64,000 nt of DNA from Corynebacterium sp. MSK008 (GCF_030232585.1 NZ_JASPJX010000010.1:46913-110912); one strand, 5' to 3'; positions 35,100 through 44,549 are shown, numbered from the stretch's first letter. The notes: generated by a model from the letters alone, not told the origin. A program made the numbers and translations.

Positions 35100-37055
35100 A
35101 TGACAAACCCGCTTCTAACCCCCTCGACCCTGCCGTACAACCTGCCGGACTTCGCCGCGATCCGCCTGGAGCACGTGGAACCCGCGTTCGAAGAGGCGCT
35201 GAAGCGCCACGCCGCGGAAATCGCCGAGATCACCACCGCAGACGCGCCGACGTGGGCCAACACCGTCGAAGCCTTCGAGCTGGCCGGCCAAGACTTGGAC
35301 CGGGTGATGTCCTGGTTCTTCAACCTGCAGGGCACCGACGCCACCGACGAGTTCGACGCGGTGGCCGACCGCATCGTGCCGAAGCTGTCGGCGCACGTGG
35401 ACTCGATCTACCAGAACGATGCGCTCTACCAGCGCATCAAGGGCGTCGACGTGCCGGAGGACGCCGAGTCGCAGCGGCTCCACGACGAGCTGCTGCGCCG
35501 CTTCACCCGCCGCGGCGCCGACCTTGACGCCGCCGGGAAGTCGCGCCTGCAGGAGATCAACCAGCGTTTGAGCGAGCTGTCCGAGCGCTTCGGCCGCAAC
35601 CTGCTGGCGGACACGAAAAAGCTCGCGGTGGAGTTCACCCGCGATGAGCTCGCCGGTTTGTCCGAGGGCCAGCTCGCCGCCTACGAGGACGACGGCCGCT
35701 ATGTGGTGCCGATTGAGCTGCCCACCACCCAGGCGCTGCAGTCGGAGCTGGAGGAGTCTTCCGCGCGCCACAAGCTTTTCGACGCCTCCCGTGCCCGCGG
35801 CCGCGACACCAACCCGGAGATCGTGCTGGAGTCGGTGGCGCTGCGGCAGGAACGCGCGAAGCTGCTCGGCTTTGACACCCACGCCGACTACGTCATCGCG
35901 GAGGAAACCGCCGGCACCGCCGCGGCAGCGCGCCAGCTCATCGCGGACCTGGCGCCGGCGGCCGCCGCGAACGCTGAGGCGGAACGCAAGCTCGCCGGCG
36001 AACTGGCCGGCGAGGAGCTCGGCGGGGCGGACTGGCCGTACTGGCAGGCCAAGCGCCGCGAAGAGGAACTCGGCATCGACGAGGCGGAGCTGCGCAAGTA
36101 CTTCCCGCTCGAGCAGGTGCTCACCGACGGCGTCTTCTACGCCGCGAACCTGCTCTACGGCATCACGGTGGAAAAGCGCGAGGATTTGGCCGGCTACCGC
36201 GAGGACGTGGACGTCTGGGAGGTCAAGGAGGAAGACGGCACCGGCATCGGGCTGCTTTTGACCGACTACAACGCCCGCTCGTCCAAGCGCGGCGGCGCCT
36301 GGATGAGCTCGTTTGTGGACCAGTCCCACCTGGCCGGCACGAAGCCGGTGGTGGTCAACGTCATGTCGATCAGCTCCAACCTGCTCACCATCGACGAGGT
36401 GACCACCCTGTTCCACGAGTTCGGCCACGCCTTGCACGGCCTGCTCTCGGATGTGCGCTACCCCTCGCACTCCGGCACCAACGTCCCGCGCGACTGGGTG
36501 GAGTTTCCCTCCCAGATCAACGAGAACTACGCCTTTGCCCCGGAGATCGCCCGCAACTACGCCCGCCACGTGGACACCGGCGAGGTCATCCCCGCGCCGC
36601 TTCTGCAGGCGATGGAGGCCTCGCGCCAGTTCGGCCAGGGCTTCACCACCGCCGAGTACCTCGCGGCGAGCGCGATCGACCTTGCGTGGCACTCGCTTGC
36701 CGGCGACATACCGTCGGACATCAACGCCTTCGAGGACAACGTCCTGCGCGAGTACGGCCTGGACGTCGAGGGGCTGGAGCCGCGCTACCGCTCCACCTGG
36801 TTCAACCACATCTTCGCCGGCGGCTACTCCGCGGGCTACTACTCCTACCTGTGGGCCGAAGCACTGGACGCGGACGGCTACCAGCTCGTCGCCGAGGAGG
36901 GCATCAACCGGCAAACCGGCGCGAAGTTCCGCGAGACGATCCTGTCCAAGGGCTCCTCGCGCGACTACGCAGAGGCCTACCGAGAATTCCGCGGCCGCGA
37001 CAAGGACACCCGCCCGCTGCTTCAGCGCCGCGGGCTCGCAGGTTCCGACGTGTAA
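35100..37055 (+). CDS. M3 family zinc oligopeptidase (Dcp/oligopeptidase A type)
   Basis: Cytosolic metallopeptidase degrading short peptides, 651 aa. Zinc motif HEFGH at residues 439-443 within TLFHEFGHALHGLLSD, with the distal Glu expected about 25 residues later (WVEFPSQINENY). The all-alpha N-terminal half and FNHIFAGGYSAGYYSYLWAEALDADGY near the C terminus are typical of peptidyl-dipeptidase Dcp. Likely leaderless. Not obviously coupled to its neighbours; it may finish peptides imported or released by the peptidases and Dpp system in this region. Confidence 0.95.
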   Translation: MTNPLLTPSTLPYNLPDFAAIRLEHVEPAFEEALKRHAAEIAEITTADAPTWANTVEAFELAGQDLDRVMSWFFNLQGTDATDEFDAVADRIVPKLSAHVDSIYQNDALYQRIKGVDVPEDAESQRLHDELLRRFTRRGADLDAAGKSRLQEINQRLSELSERFGRNLLADTKKLAVEFTRDELAGLSEGQLAAYEDDGRYVVPIELPTTQALQSELEESSARHKLFDASRARGRDTNPEIVLESVALRQERAKLLGFDTHADYVIAEETAGTAAAARQLIADLAPAAAANAEAERKLAGELAGEELGGADWPYWQAKRREEELGIDEAELRKYFPLEQVLTDGVFYAANLLYGITVEKREDLAGYREDVDVWEVKEEDGTGIGLLLTDYNARSSKRGGAWMSSFVDQSHLAGTKPVVVNVMSISSNLLTIDEVTTLFHEFGHALHGLLSDVRYPSHSGTNVPRDWVEFPSQINENYAFAPEIARNYARHVDTGEVIPAPLLQAMEASRQFGQGFTTAEYLAASAIDLAWHSLAGDIPSDINAFEDNVLREYGLDVEGLEPRYRSTWFNHIFAGGYSAGYYSYLWAEALDADGYQLVAEEGINRQTGAKFRETILSKGSSRDYAEAYREFRGRDKDTRPLLQRRGLAGSDV

Positions 37056-37117
37056 TTGCGCGGGTCCGTGCTGTACAGTTCGGGGAAACCTTTAAAAGAC
37101 AAGACAAGGAAAGCTGT

Positions 37118-38302
37118 ATGGCGAACGGAACAGTGCGACGCCCCCGCGTGGGCGCACGCGTCGCCGCGCTCGTCGCAGCGTCCGCGCTGGCAGCTTCCGG
37201 TCTCGGGGCGGGGGATGAGGCGCCGGCGGCGGAACGTCTCGTCGTGAAGCAAGGTGCCCGCATGTTCGTGGACAACCTGCGCAACGACACCCTCACCGCC
37301 TGCACCATCGGCTACAACGACCCCGCGCAGCGCCGCAGCTACACCGCCGGACACTGCGCCGACAACGGGGCGATGGTCTACCTCACCGACGACAACGGCC
37401 GCGAAATGTCCACCCCAGCCGGCGTGATCTACCCGGCCGCCGCCTACTACGGCGCCTCCAACGCCAACGACTGGGCAGTGATCTACTGGTTCAACAGCGT
37501 CGAAATAGGCGCCAACACCTTCGGCGGCAAGTACGTGCCCATCGAGACCCTCGAGCCCGGCGAAACGCTGTGCTACCACGGCTACGCCTCCCACGGCGGC
37601 ACCACCGAGGCTGCGTGCGGGCCGTACGTGGGCATGCTCGAGAAAACCATCTACTTCGACGCCCCCGGCATGCCCGACTACGGCGACTCCGGCGGGCCCG
37701 TCTACGCGCCGGGCCGCGGCCTCGTCGGCGTCATGTCCGGGGCGAACGCACTCGTGGACGAGCGCGGCGAGGAGGTCGTGGGCTTCGAGCGCGCCAGCTC
37801 GCTTCGAAGCGGCGCGCCTTACGACGACTCCGCCATCGACACCTTCCTGCGCTCCCACTACGCACAGCGCTACGCACCCCCGGCGAAGACAACGTCGCCC
37901 ACGCCGGCAGTGCCGTCTCCGGTGCGCAGCACCGTGGTGAACCCCGTCGCGGAGGTCACGCGCGAGCAAACGCCCGCCGCCGACGCGCCGGGGGCGTCGC
38001 CGGCCGCGGCGGGGGAGACCTCCGTGTCGGGTAACTCGATCCGCATCTCGGGGCCCACGAAGAAGACCGTGGTTATCCCGGCGGCCACGTTGCAGCCGCC
38101 TGTTCCAACCGGCGCGGCCACCCCGTCGAGCGTGCCCAGCGAAGCCCCCGTCACCCCCGAGGCGCAAAAGAAGCAGCGCGAAAGCACCGAGGACAACGAC
38201 CGCGACCGCCAGGTCGCCAACGCGTTGCTGATCACCCTCGGCGTCGTAGCCACCGTGGCGGTGCTCGTGCCAGCGGTCGGCTACATGATGGGGCTGATCT
38301 GA
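37118..38302 (+). CDS. Secreted, membrane-anchored trypsin-like serine protease
   Basis: 394 aa. Signal peptide residues 1-38; chymotrypsin-fold catalytic domain with His79 (YTAGHC), Asp118 (NANDWAVIY) and Ser191 (YGDSGGPVY). Cysteines around 62/80 and 152/167 could pair. A Pro/Thr/Ser-rich stalk of about 100 residues (from 255) leads to a C-terminal transmembrane helix (ALLITLGVVATVAVLVPAVGYMMG). No LPxTG sorting motif. AAGGAAAG lies 5 nt before ATG 37118. The stop overlaps the start of a 54-aa membrane protein (TGATG), suggesting a functional pair at the cell surface. Confidence 0.88.
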   Translation: MANGTVRRPRVGARVAALVAASALAASGLGAGDEAPAAERLVVKQGARMFVDNLRNDTLTACTIGYNDPAQRRSYTAGHCADNGAMVYLTDDNGREMSTPAGVIYPAAAYYGASNANDWAVIYWFNSVEIGANTFGGKYVPIETLEPGETLCYHGYASHGGTTEAACGPYVGMLEKTIYFDAPGMPDYGDSGGPVYAPGRGLVGVMSGANALVDERGEEVVGFERASSLRSGAPYDDSAIDTFLRSHYAQRYAPPAKTTSPTPAVPSPVRSTVVNPVAEVTREQTPAADAPGASPAAAGETSVSGNSIRISGPTKKTVVIPAATLQPPVPTGAATPSSVPSEAPVTPEAQKKQRESTEDNDRDRQVANALLITLGVVATVAVLVPAVGYMMGLI

Positions 38303-38466
38303 TGAGCAGCGCGCTGCTCGGCTGGATGATGGGCTTAAGCCCCTGGCTGCAGGTACCCGGGATCCTCGCCGTGGCCGCGCCGGTGTGCGCCGCGGTAGGT
38401 TACGCGCTGCTGCGCCTCGTCGACGGCGTCGCGCATGCCGCCGCGCGCCTGTTTTCCCGCCGCTAG
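38302..38466 (+). CDS. 54-aa membrane microprotein coupled to the serine protease
   Basis: Begins MSSALLGWMMGLSPWLQVPG and ends in a basic tail LFSRR; residues about 18-42 form one hydrophobic helix (ILAVAAPVCAAVGYALLRLV). ATG overlaps the protease stop in TGATG, the standard coupling arrangement. The WMMGL/VGY residues echo the last helix of the protease (VGYMMGLI), so it may pack against it. No family recognised; existence as a gene rests on coupling, codon pattern and clean frame. Confidence 0.65.
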   Translation: MSSALLGWMMGLSPWLQVPGILAVAAPVCAAVGYALLRLVDGVAHAAARLFSRR

Positions 38467-38490
38467 CCCGCGGCGCTAGGCTTACACACC

Positions 38491-38631
38491 ATGGCCAACC
38501 CCGAAGAGCTGCGCAAGCAGGACCAGAAGCTGCCCAAGCCGCAGCGCAAGTACCCGCAGTCGCGGGTGACCCAGGTGATGTGGGTGCTCATCGCGCTCGT
38601 CGTCGTCGCGGCACTGGCCGGGGCGCTCTAG
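38491..38631 (+). CDS. 46-aa tail-anchored membrane microprotein
   Basis: MANPEELRKQDQKLPKPQRK, then one C-terminal transmembrane helix (VMWVLIALVVVAALAGAL). A TAGGCT box (38477-38482) ends 8 nt before ATG, so a leaderless transcript is likely. Charged N terminus followed by terminal helix looks like a conserved corynebacterial small membrane protein, but I cannot name it. Its stop shares a CTAG with convergent malQ. Confidence 0.65.
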   Translation: MANPEELRKQDQKLPKPQRKYPQSRVTQVMWVLIALVVVAALAGAL

Positions 38632-40772
38632 CGCGCGCTCGCTTTGGCGATGCGCGTGAACAGCGCGATGTCGGGGAGGTCTTCGATGAGGACGGGGGTA
38701 CCGGAGGCGTCGCAAAGCGGAATGCACCAGTTGGAATACATCTCGCGGTTGGTGCCCGGCTGGTTTTGAATGCGGGTGTCGCCCACCATGTCCACCAGGT
38801 TCGTGCACGTCATCGCGGACGGGGTGGAGGCGATAAACCGCGTCAGCCCCTCGACGAGGGCGTCCACGTCGTCGTACTCCCCGAGGTCCCGGTCGAGGAA
38901 GTCCACGTCAGCGAGCGGGGAGTTGTCGAACGCCCCCTCCGCCTGGGCTGCGGCGAGCACCTGCGAGATCCACACGGCGTCGGTGGCGTTGAGTTCCTCC
39001 AGCGACTCTTTGACCAGACCCAGCTCGTGGCGCAGCGCGTTGTGCGCGCCCTCCAAGTAGCCGGCGGTGGGCGGCAGGTCGTGGGTGCCCACGGCCGTCA
39101 GCGCGAGGTTGCGGTACTGCTGCGACGGGCGCGGCGCCTCCGGCGGCACGGACTCGAACCACAGCACGGAGGTGCCGAGGATGCCCTTGTCGCGCAGCAC
39201 GTCCTGCACCCACGGCTCGAACGTGCCCAGGTCTTCGCCCACCACCACGGCACCGGCGCGCTGCGCTTCCAGCACTAGCACGCCGACCATGGCCTCGAAG
39301 TCGTAGTTCATGTACGCGCCGTGCATGGGTGTGTCCATGCGCGGCAGCCAGAACAGGCGGAACAGCCCCAACACGTGGTCCACTCTGATCCCACCCGAGT
39401 GGCGCAGCACCGTGCGCAGCAAATCGCGCCACGGCCCGTAGCCGGCTAAAGCCAGCTGCTGGGGGTTCCACGGCGGCTGCGACCAGTCCTGGCCCTGCTG
39501 CGAGTACTGGTCCGGCGGCGCGCCCACAGAAGCGTCGGGCACCAGCACCTCGTGCAGCGTCGCCGCGTCCGCGCCGCCGGGGTGGATCCCCACCGCCAGG
39601 TCCGTCATGATGCCCAGCCGCATCCCGGCCGCCACCGCGCGCTGTTGCGCCACGCGGCGCTGCTCGTCGGCGATGAACTGCAGCCACATGTAGAACTGCA
39701 CCAGCTCCTGCGGGTCCTCGCCGGCGTGCTTCGGCGCGCCGTGGTGCTCAGACTCGCTCGCTTGCGCCGCGCACCACTCGGCGAACTGGCGCAGCCCTTC
39801 GCCCTCGTCCAGGCAGAACAGCTCGAAGTCGTGCGTGCGCGCCTCGTCCGCCGCCGAAAGATGGAACAGCGTGCGCAGCGCCGCCAGCTTCGCGGCGAAA
39901 ATCCGGTCGCGCTCTAAGGGGGCTGCGGTGTGGTTCATCGCCTTCAAAGGGGCAGCAAGCTTTGCGACGTCCTCCCGGTCCCCCTCGTCCAACAGCCCAT
40001 ATTCCGGCACCTGCTCTACCGCGATGTAGATCGGGTTGACAAACCGGCGGGAGGTGGGCAGGTACGGCGAGTCCTCGATCGGCGGGACGGGCTCGGCGGC
40101 GTGCACCGGGTTGATCAGCAGGTAGTCCGCGCCCTCGGCCGCGACCGCCTCGGCGATCGCGCCGAGGTCGTTGAAGTCGCCGATGCCCCAGGAGTTAAGC
40201 GAGCGCACCGAGTACAGCTGCGCCATCACGCCCCACACCGGCTCGCGCACAACCTCGGCGTTGGTGGACAAGGACGCCGGCACCACGATCAGCGGGCAGA
40301 CCTCGTCCAAGTTGTCGGACTCTAGGTGCAGCTCGTGGTAGCCCGCCGGCAGATCGCCCGGCACGTGGAAGGTGGCCTCGCCCCACACCACGCCGTCGGC
40401 GGCGGTGAACGGCGGGGCCCAGTTCTCGTCCTGGTACGCGTCGCGCGACGAGCCGTCCTCCAGCCGGATCCAGCAGTGCGCCCAGTGCCCGTCGTGCACG
40501 TGGACGTTGAAGTGCTTCTCCGCGCCCTCGGTGGCCACCACGCACGGCGGCATGGGTCTGGTCGCCCAAAATTCTCTGCGGGCATCGAGGTGGAATTGGA
40601 GTTCTTCGTCCGACGGGTCGTCGTTAAGCGAAAGCCCCAAGGCCCGCAGCAGCTTGATAAACGACTCGGCGGGCGGCTCGGTGACCAGCCCGTTCGAGGC
40701 GCGGTAGGACGTGCCGAAGCCATAGGACTCGGCGAGGGCGTGAAGCAGGGCAACGTTGGTCACGCCACGCAT
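38628..40772 (-). CDS. malQ: 4-alpha-glucanotransferase (amylomaltase)
   Basis: Transfers alpha-1,4-glucan segments in maltose/maltodextrin and glycogen metabolism; GH77 family, 714 aa. Family residues visible: RVDHVLGLFRLFWLP (catalytic Asp nucleophile in RVDH), VVVGEDLGTFEP (acid/base Glu in GEDLG), and VGTHDLPPTAGY (third acidic residue in THD). About 160 residues of N-terminal beta-domain precede the barrel, as in actinobacterial MalQ. ATG 40772 or GTG 40763. Monocistronic; diverges from fadD with 44 bp between starts. Confidence 0.95.
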   Translation of the reverse strand: MRGVTNVALLHALAESYGFGTSYRASNGLVTEPPAESFIKLLRALGLSLNDDPSDEELQFHLDARREFWATRPMPPCVVATEGAEKHFNVHVHDGHWAHCWIRLEDGSSRDAYQDENWAPPFTAADGVVWGEATFHVPGDLPAGYHELHLESDNLDEVCPLIVVPASLSTNAEVVREPVWGVMAQLYSVRSLNSWGIGDFNDLGAIAEAVAAEGADYLLINPVHAAEPVPPIEDSPYLPTSRRFVNPIYIAVEQVPEYGLLDEGDREDVAKLAAPLKAMNHTAAPLERDRIFAAKLAALRTLFHLSAADEARTHDFELFCLDEGEGLRQFAEWCAAQASESEHHGAPKHAGEDPQELVQFYMWLQFIADEQRRVAQQRAVAAGMRLGIMTDLAVGIHPGGADAATLHEVLVPDASVGAPPDQYSQQGQDWSQPPWNPQQLALAGYGPWRDLLRTVLRHSGGIRVDHVLGLFRLFWLPRMDTPMHGAYMNYDFEAMVGVLVLEAQRAGAVVVGEDLGTFEPWVQDVLRDKGILGTSVLWFESVPPEAPRPSQQYRNLALTAVGTHDLPPTAGYLEGAHNALRHELGLVKESLEELNATDAVWISQVLAAAQAEGAFDNSPLADVDFLDRDLGEYDDVDALVEGLTRFIASTPSAMTCTNLVDMVGDTRIQNQPGTNREMYSNWCIPLCDASGTPVLIEDLPDIALFTRIAKASAR

Positions 40773-40802
40773 TGTGCCAAAGCTCGGGCCCGCACGCTGG
40801 GG

Positions 40803-40808
40803 TAGTGT
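40803..40808 (+). promoter_or_regulatory. Putative -10 element of fadD
   Basis: TAGTGT ends 8 nt before the fadD ATG; leaderless geometry, no ribosome site between. Confidence 0.35.
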
Positions 40809-40816
40809 TGGGCACC

Positions 40817-42655
40817 ATGCCTTCAAACGCGCACACCACGGAACTTGGATTCACGCTCACAGACACGGACACGTGCCTCAGCCGGCTGATTCGCACCTGC
40901 GAGCAGAGCCCTCACCTGGTGCTGTACTACCGGCCGCGCAACTACGAGTGGGTCTCGGTCACGGCGGCGGAATTCTTGGAGGAGGTCTACGAGGTCGCGA
41001 AAGGCCTGATCGCCGCGGGCGTTGAGCCGGGGGACCGCGTGGCCATTTTGTCGTCGACGCGCTACGAGTGGTCGCTGGTGGACTTCGCCATCTGGGCCGC
41101 CGGCGCCGCCTCGGTGCCGATTTACCCGTCGAGTTCGATGCACCAGATCCAGTGGATCCTGGAGGATTCCGGCGCGAAGATCGCTTTTACTGAAACGCGC
41201 GACCACACCCAGCTGATGAGCCCGTTTCTGCTGGACGAGACGGGCAAGCCGAAGTTCACGGACTCCCCATCAAAGCTCGAGCGCATCTACGAGTTCAACG
41301 CCGCGGGTGTGGAGACGCTGAAGTTTGAGGGGCGCGACGTCGAGCAATCGCTTATCGACGAACGCGTGGCCGCCACCCGCCACCACACCCTGGGCTCCAT
41401 CGTCTACACCTCCGGCACCACCGGCCGGCCCAAGGGTGTGGAGATTTCCCACGGCAACTGGGCGTACCAGTGCTGGGCGCTTTTGGAAAACGAGATCGGC
41501 TCGGTGTCCTTTCCCGGCCAGCGCATGGTGACGTTTTTGCCGCTGGCGCACGTGTTGGCGCGCGCGGTGTCGCTGGCGTGGACGATCTCGGGCGCGACGC
41601 AGTCGCACTGGTCCGACACGTCGACGCTGACAGTGGAGCTGCAGCGCGTGCGCCCGAACCTGGTCGTGGGCGTGCCGCGCGTGTTTGAGAAGGTGCGCGA
41701 GGGCGCCTACAACAAGGCCGCGGACGGCTCCGCGATTGGCAAGCGCATGTTCTTGGAGGCCGAGAAGGCCGCCATCGAGTACTCGAAGGCGCTGGACACC
41801 GATGAAGGCCCGTCGCGGGTGCAGAAGGCGAAGCGGGCGGTGTACGACAAGATCGTCTACGGCAAGGTCAAGGAAGCCATGGGCGGGTCCATCTGGTACG
41901 GCATCACCGGCGGGTCGGCGATGAGCGCGGACCTGTCGCACTTCTTCCGCGGCATGGGCGTGCCGGTCTACGAGGGCTACGGCCTGACCGAAACGTGTGC
42001 CGCGGCGTGTGTGAACAACGCCCACGGCAACAAAATCGGCACGGTGGGCCGGCCGGTCAACGGCTACTCGGTGCGCATCAACGACGACGGCGAGATCGAG
42101 TTCAAGGGCCCCGGCGTGTTTGACAAGTACTGGCGCAACCCGGAAGCCACCGAGGAGGCGCTCACGGACGGCTGGTTCAACACCGGTGACCTCGGCGAGG
42201 TGGACGAAGACGGCTACGTCTCCATCACCGGCCGCAAGAAGGACCTGATCGTCACCGCCGGAGGCAAGAACATCTCCCCGGGCCCGATGGAGGAGATCAT
42301 CCGCCAGGACCCGCTGATCTCGAACGCGCTGGTGGTCGGCGACGGCAAGCCGTTCGTCGGCGTGCTGGTCACCCTCGACGAGGAGGAGCTCAAGCGCTGG
42401 AAGGCCAACCGCAACATCCCGGCGAACAAGAAGGTTGCCGAGCTCGCCCAGGACCCGGCGCTGCGCGCGGAGGTGCAGGACGCGGTGAACTTGGCAAACG
42501 CCACCGTGTCGCGCACCGAGGCGATTAAGAAGTTCCGCATCCTGGACCGCGACCTGTCTGAGCAGCACGACGAGATGACCCCGACGATGAAGGTCAAGCG
42601 CAACGTGGTGTTCCAGCGTTTCCAGGAGGACATCGACAAGCTGTACCAGCGTTAG
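40817..42655 (+). CDS. Long-chain fatty-acid-CoA ligase (FadD15 type)
   Basis: Activates fatty acids to acyl-CoA through an acyl-adenylate. 612 aa with the AMP-binding core YTSGTTGRPKGVEISHGNW, a central GYGLTETCAAACVNN, WFNTGDLGEVDEDGYVSITGRKKDLIVTAGGKNISP and a lysine near the C terminus. The sequence type (long ACSL/FadD15, with KxxKE insert) is membrane-associated in relatives. Probably leaderless. Contains a GCNTATCGACG copy reading Leu-Ile-Asp at 41350. Downstream gene separated by 87 bp with its own ribosome site. Confidence 0.93.
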   Translation: MPSNAHTTELGFTLTDTDTCLSRLIRTCEQSPHLVLYYRPRNYEWVSVTAAEFLEEVYEVAKGLIAAGVEPGDRVAILSSTRYEWSLVDFAIWAAGAASVPIYPSSSMHQIQWILEDSGAKIAFTETRDHTQLMSPFLLDETGKPKFTDSPSKLERIYEFNAAGVETLKFEGRDVEQSLIDERVAATRHHTLGSIVYTSGTTGRPKGVEISHGNWAYQCWALLENEIGSVSFPGQRMVTFLPLAHVLARAVSLAWTISGATQSHWSDTSTLTVELQRVRPNLVVGVPRVFEKVREGAYNKAADGSAIGKRMFLEAEKAAIEYSKALDTDEGPSRVQKAKRAVYDKIVYGKVKEAMGGSIWYGITGGSAMSADLSHFFRGMGVPVYEGYGLTETCAAACVNNAHGNKIGTVGRPVNGYSVRINDDGEIEFKGPGVFDKYWRNPEATEEALTDGWFNTGDLGEVDEDGYVSITGRKKDLIVTAGGKNISPGPMEEIIRQDPLISNALVVGDGKPFVGVLVTLDEEELKRWKANRNIPANKKVAELAQDPALRAEVQDAVNLANATVSRTEAIKKFRILDRDLSEQHDEMTPTMKVKRNVVFQRFQEDIDKLYQR

Positions 42656-42687
42656 TTCGGCGCGCCTTCCTTCCACGCGCGTGGCTG

Positions 42688-42702
42688 TGGCATAGCATGC
42701 CA
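42688..42702. promoter_or_regulatory. Palindrome TGGCAT-AGC-ATGCCA
   Basis: Perfect 6-bp inverted repeat with 3-bp centre in the fadD-downstream gap, 40 bp before the next ATG. Could be an operator; no protein can be assigned. Confidence 0.3.
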
Positions 42703-42742
42703 ATTTGTCACTTCCCACAGGCGTTTCCAAGGAGGGCTCGCG

Positions 42743-43411
42743 ATGCACAAGACTGCCGCCGTGCTGCGTCACCGCGAGCTCACGCAGGAGATTTACAACA
42801 TCGGCGACGAGGTGGCTGAGTACGCCGAGCACCTCGCCGAGGCGATTGCGGATTACGACGGCGAGCTCACCGAGGACTGCCTCGCCGAGTTCGTGGAGAT
42901 CGTCGACGACGCCCGCCAGGACGCCCGCCGCGTCGTCGCGGAGCTGATCGGTTTGCGCCAGGCGCTGACCTCCGGCCGCGCCGCCGGCCACCTGTCCGCG
43001 GGCGCGAAGCCGGAGGAGCGCATTCCGGAGCCCGAGCTTCTCGACGCCTCCGGCTTGCAAGACCTCTTCCCCTTACAAGCCCCGTTTTCGGTGCAGACCA
43101 TGCAGGACGCGCTCACCGGACGCACCGACTTGGTGGTGCAACACTTAGGCGAGATTGTGTCGTACTGCCTGGAGCAGACCGATATGGTCGCCCGCGAACT
43201 CGGCGTGGTGTCGCTGCCGCAGATGTACGCCCGCGTCGGCGAGATCGTCGAAGAGGCCGTGGTGGGCTGGGTGGAGACCGTCTGCGTGGACCACCCGGCG
43301 TTCGTGCGCACCATGCGCGGGTCCAACCCGCCGGAGTTTTTGGAGGAGCGCGCCCGCATCGACCGGATCGTGGCCAAGGTCGCCGCGAAGCGTTCCCGCC
43401 GCGGCGCCTAG
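42743..43411 (+). CDS. Hypothetical helical protein preceding hemW
   Basis: 222 aa, no family recognised, soluble, no signal peptide. Residues 8-75 form long charged helices (HRELTQEIYNIGDEVAEYAEHLAEAIADYDGELTEDC begins the stretch), a Pro-rich break follows (EERIPEPELLDASGLQDLFPLQ), then a second helical region up to the basic end AAKRSRRGA. AAGGAGGG lies 7 nt before the ATG. Its stop TAG starts a TAGCCT box before hemW. Role unknown; neighbourhood gives no clear hint. Confidence 0.8.
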   Translation: MHKTAAVLRHRELTQEIYNIGDEVAEYAEHLAEAIADYDGELTEDCLAEFVEIVDDARQDARRVVAELIGLRQALTSGRAAGHLSAGAKPEERIPEPELLDASGLQDLFPLQAPFSVQTMQDALTGRTDLVVQHLGEIVSYCLEQTDMVARELGVVSLPQMYARVGEIVEEAVVGWVETVCVDHPAFVRTMRGSNPPEFLEERARIDRIVAKVAAKRSRRGA

Positions 43412-43414
43412 CCT
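43409..43414 (+). promoter_or_regulatory. Putative -10 element overlapping a stop codon, before hemW
   Basis: TAGCCT, whose TAG ends the preceding gene, ends 7 nt before the hemW ATG. Confidence 0.35.
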
Positions 43415-43421
43415 TAAGGCC

Positions 43422-44540
43422 ATGGATTCTTTCGGCGTTTACGTCCACGTCCCGTTTTGCGCCACGCGCTGCGGGTACTGCGACTTCAACACCTACACAC
43501 CCACCGAGGTGGATTCCTCCCACGCCCAGTACTTGGACGCGCTCGAGAAAGAACTCGAGCTCGCCGCCGCGCGCGGCCTGCCGCAAGCCGACACGGTGTT
43601 TATCGGCGGCGGCACCCCGAGCCTGCTTGCCGCCGACGGGCTCGGGCGCATCCTCGACGCCGTCCGCAACACCTTCGGCCTGAACCCCGGCGCGGAGGTC
43701 ACCACCGAGTCCAACCCGGAATCCACCAGCCCCGACTACTTCGCCGGGCTCCTGGACGCCGGCTTCACCCGCGTCTCCCTGGGCATGCAGTCAGCCTCCA
43801 CGCCGGTGCTCAAGGTGCTGGACCGCCAGCACACCCCGGGCCGCGCCGTCGCCGCCGCCCGCGAGGCCCGCGACGCCGGTTTCCAGCATGTGAACCTGGA
43901 CATGATCTACGGCACGCCCACCGAAACCGACGACGACGTCCGCCGCACCCTCGATGCGATCCTGGACACGGACGTCGACCACGTCAGCGCGTATTCGCTC
44001 ATCGTCGAAGACGGCACGGCCATGGCCCGTAAGATCCGCCGCGGCGAGCTGCCCGCACCGCAGGAGGACGTCTACGCGGACCGCTACGAAATCATCGCCG
44101 ATACCCTCGCCGCCCACGGCTACCACTGGTACGAGGTCTCCAACTGGGCCAAACCCGGAGGCGAGTGCCGCCACAACCTCATCTACTGGCGCAACCGTAA
44201 GTGGTGGGGCGCGGGCCCCGGCGCGCACAGCTTCATCGCCTCCGAGCGTTTCTTCAACGTCAAGCGCCCCGAAACGTACGCACAATTGCTTGCCGACGGC
44301 GCGCTGCCCATCCAGGACACCGAACCCATCACGGAGGAAGAGGCCCACACCGAGGCGGTCATGCTCGGTTTACGGCTGAAAGAAGGGATCCCGTCGGGGT
44401 GGATCGGGGCGGGGGCACAGGATGTCGTCGATAGGCATGTGCGCGCGGGGCTGCTTGAGCAAAGCGACAGGCTGCGGTTGACCGACAAAGGGCGGCTGCT
44501 TGCAGACGGCATCATCACCGATATCCTGGCAGCCGAGTAA
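43422..44540 (+). CDS. hemW: HemW, radical-SAM heme chaperone
   Basis: Radical-SAM protein related to HemN; HemW proteins bind and deliver heme rather than oxidise coproporphyrinogen. 372 aa; iron-sulphur cysteines at residues 13, 17 and 20 (PFCATRCGYCDFN), followed by GGGTPS and VNLDMIYGTPTET, with the C-terminal HemW domain (MLGLRLKEGIP). Phe after Cys20-Asp, in place of a fourth Cys, fits HemW. ATG 43422 fixed by the conserved GVYVHVPFC. hrcA follows after 9 bp; this hemW-hrcA-dnaJ order is widely conserved. Confidence 0.93.
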   Translation: MDSFGVYVHVPFCATRCGYCDFNTYTPTEVDSSHAQYLDALEKELELAAARGLPQADTVFIGGGTPSLLAADGLGRILDAVRNTFGLNPGAEVTTESNPESTSPDYFAGLLDAGFTRVSLGMQSASTPVLKVLDRQHTPGRAVAAAREARDAGFQHVNLDMIYGTPTETDDDVRRTLDAILDTDVDHVSAYSLIVEDGTAMARKIRRGELPAPQEDVYADRYEIIADTLAAHGYHWYEVSNWAKPGGECRHNLIYWRNRKWWGAGPGAHSFIASERFFNVKRPETYAQLLADGALPIQDTEPITEEEAHTEAVMLGLRLKEGIPSGWIGAGAQDVVDRHVRAGLLEQSDRLRLTDKGRLLADGIITDILAAE

Positions 44541-44549
44541 GGAGGCGTA

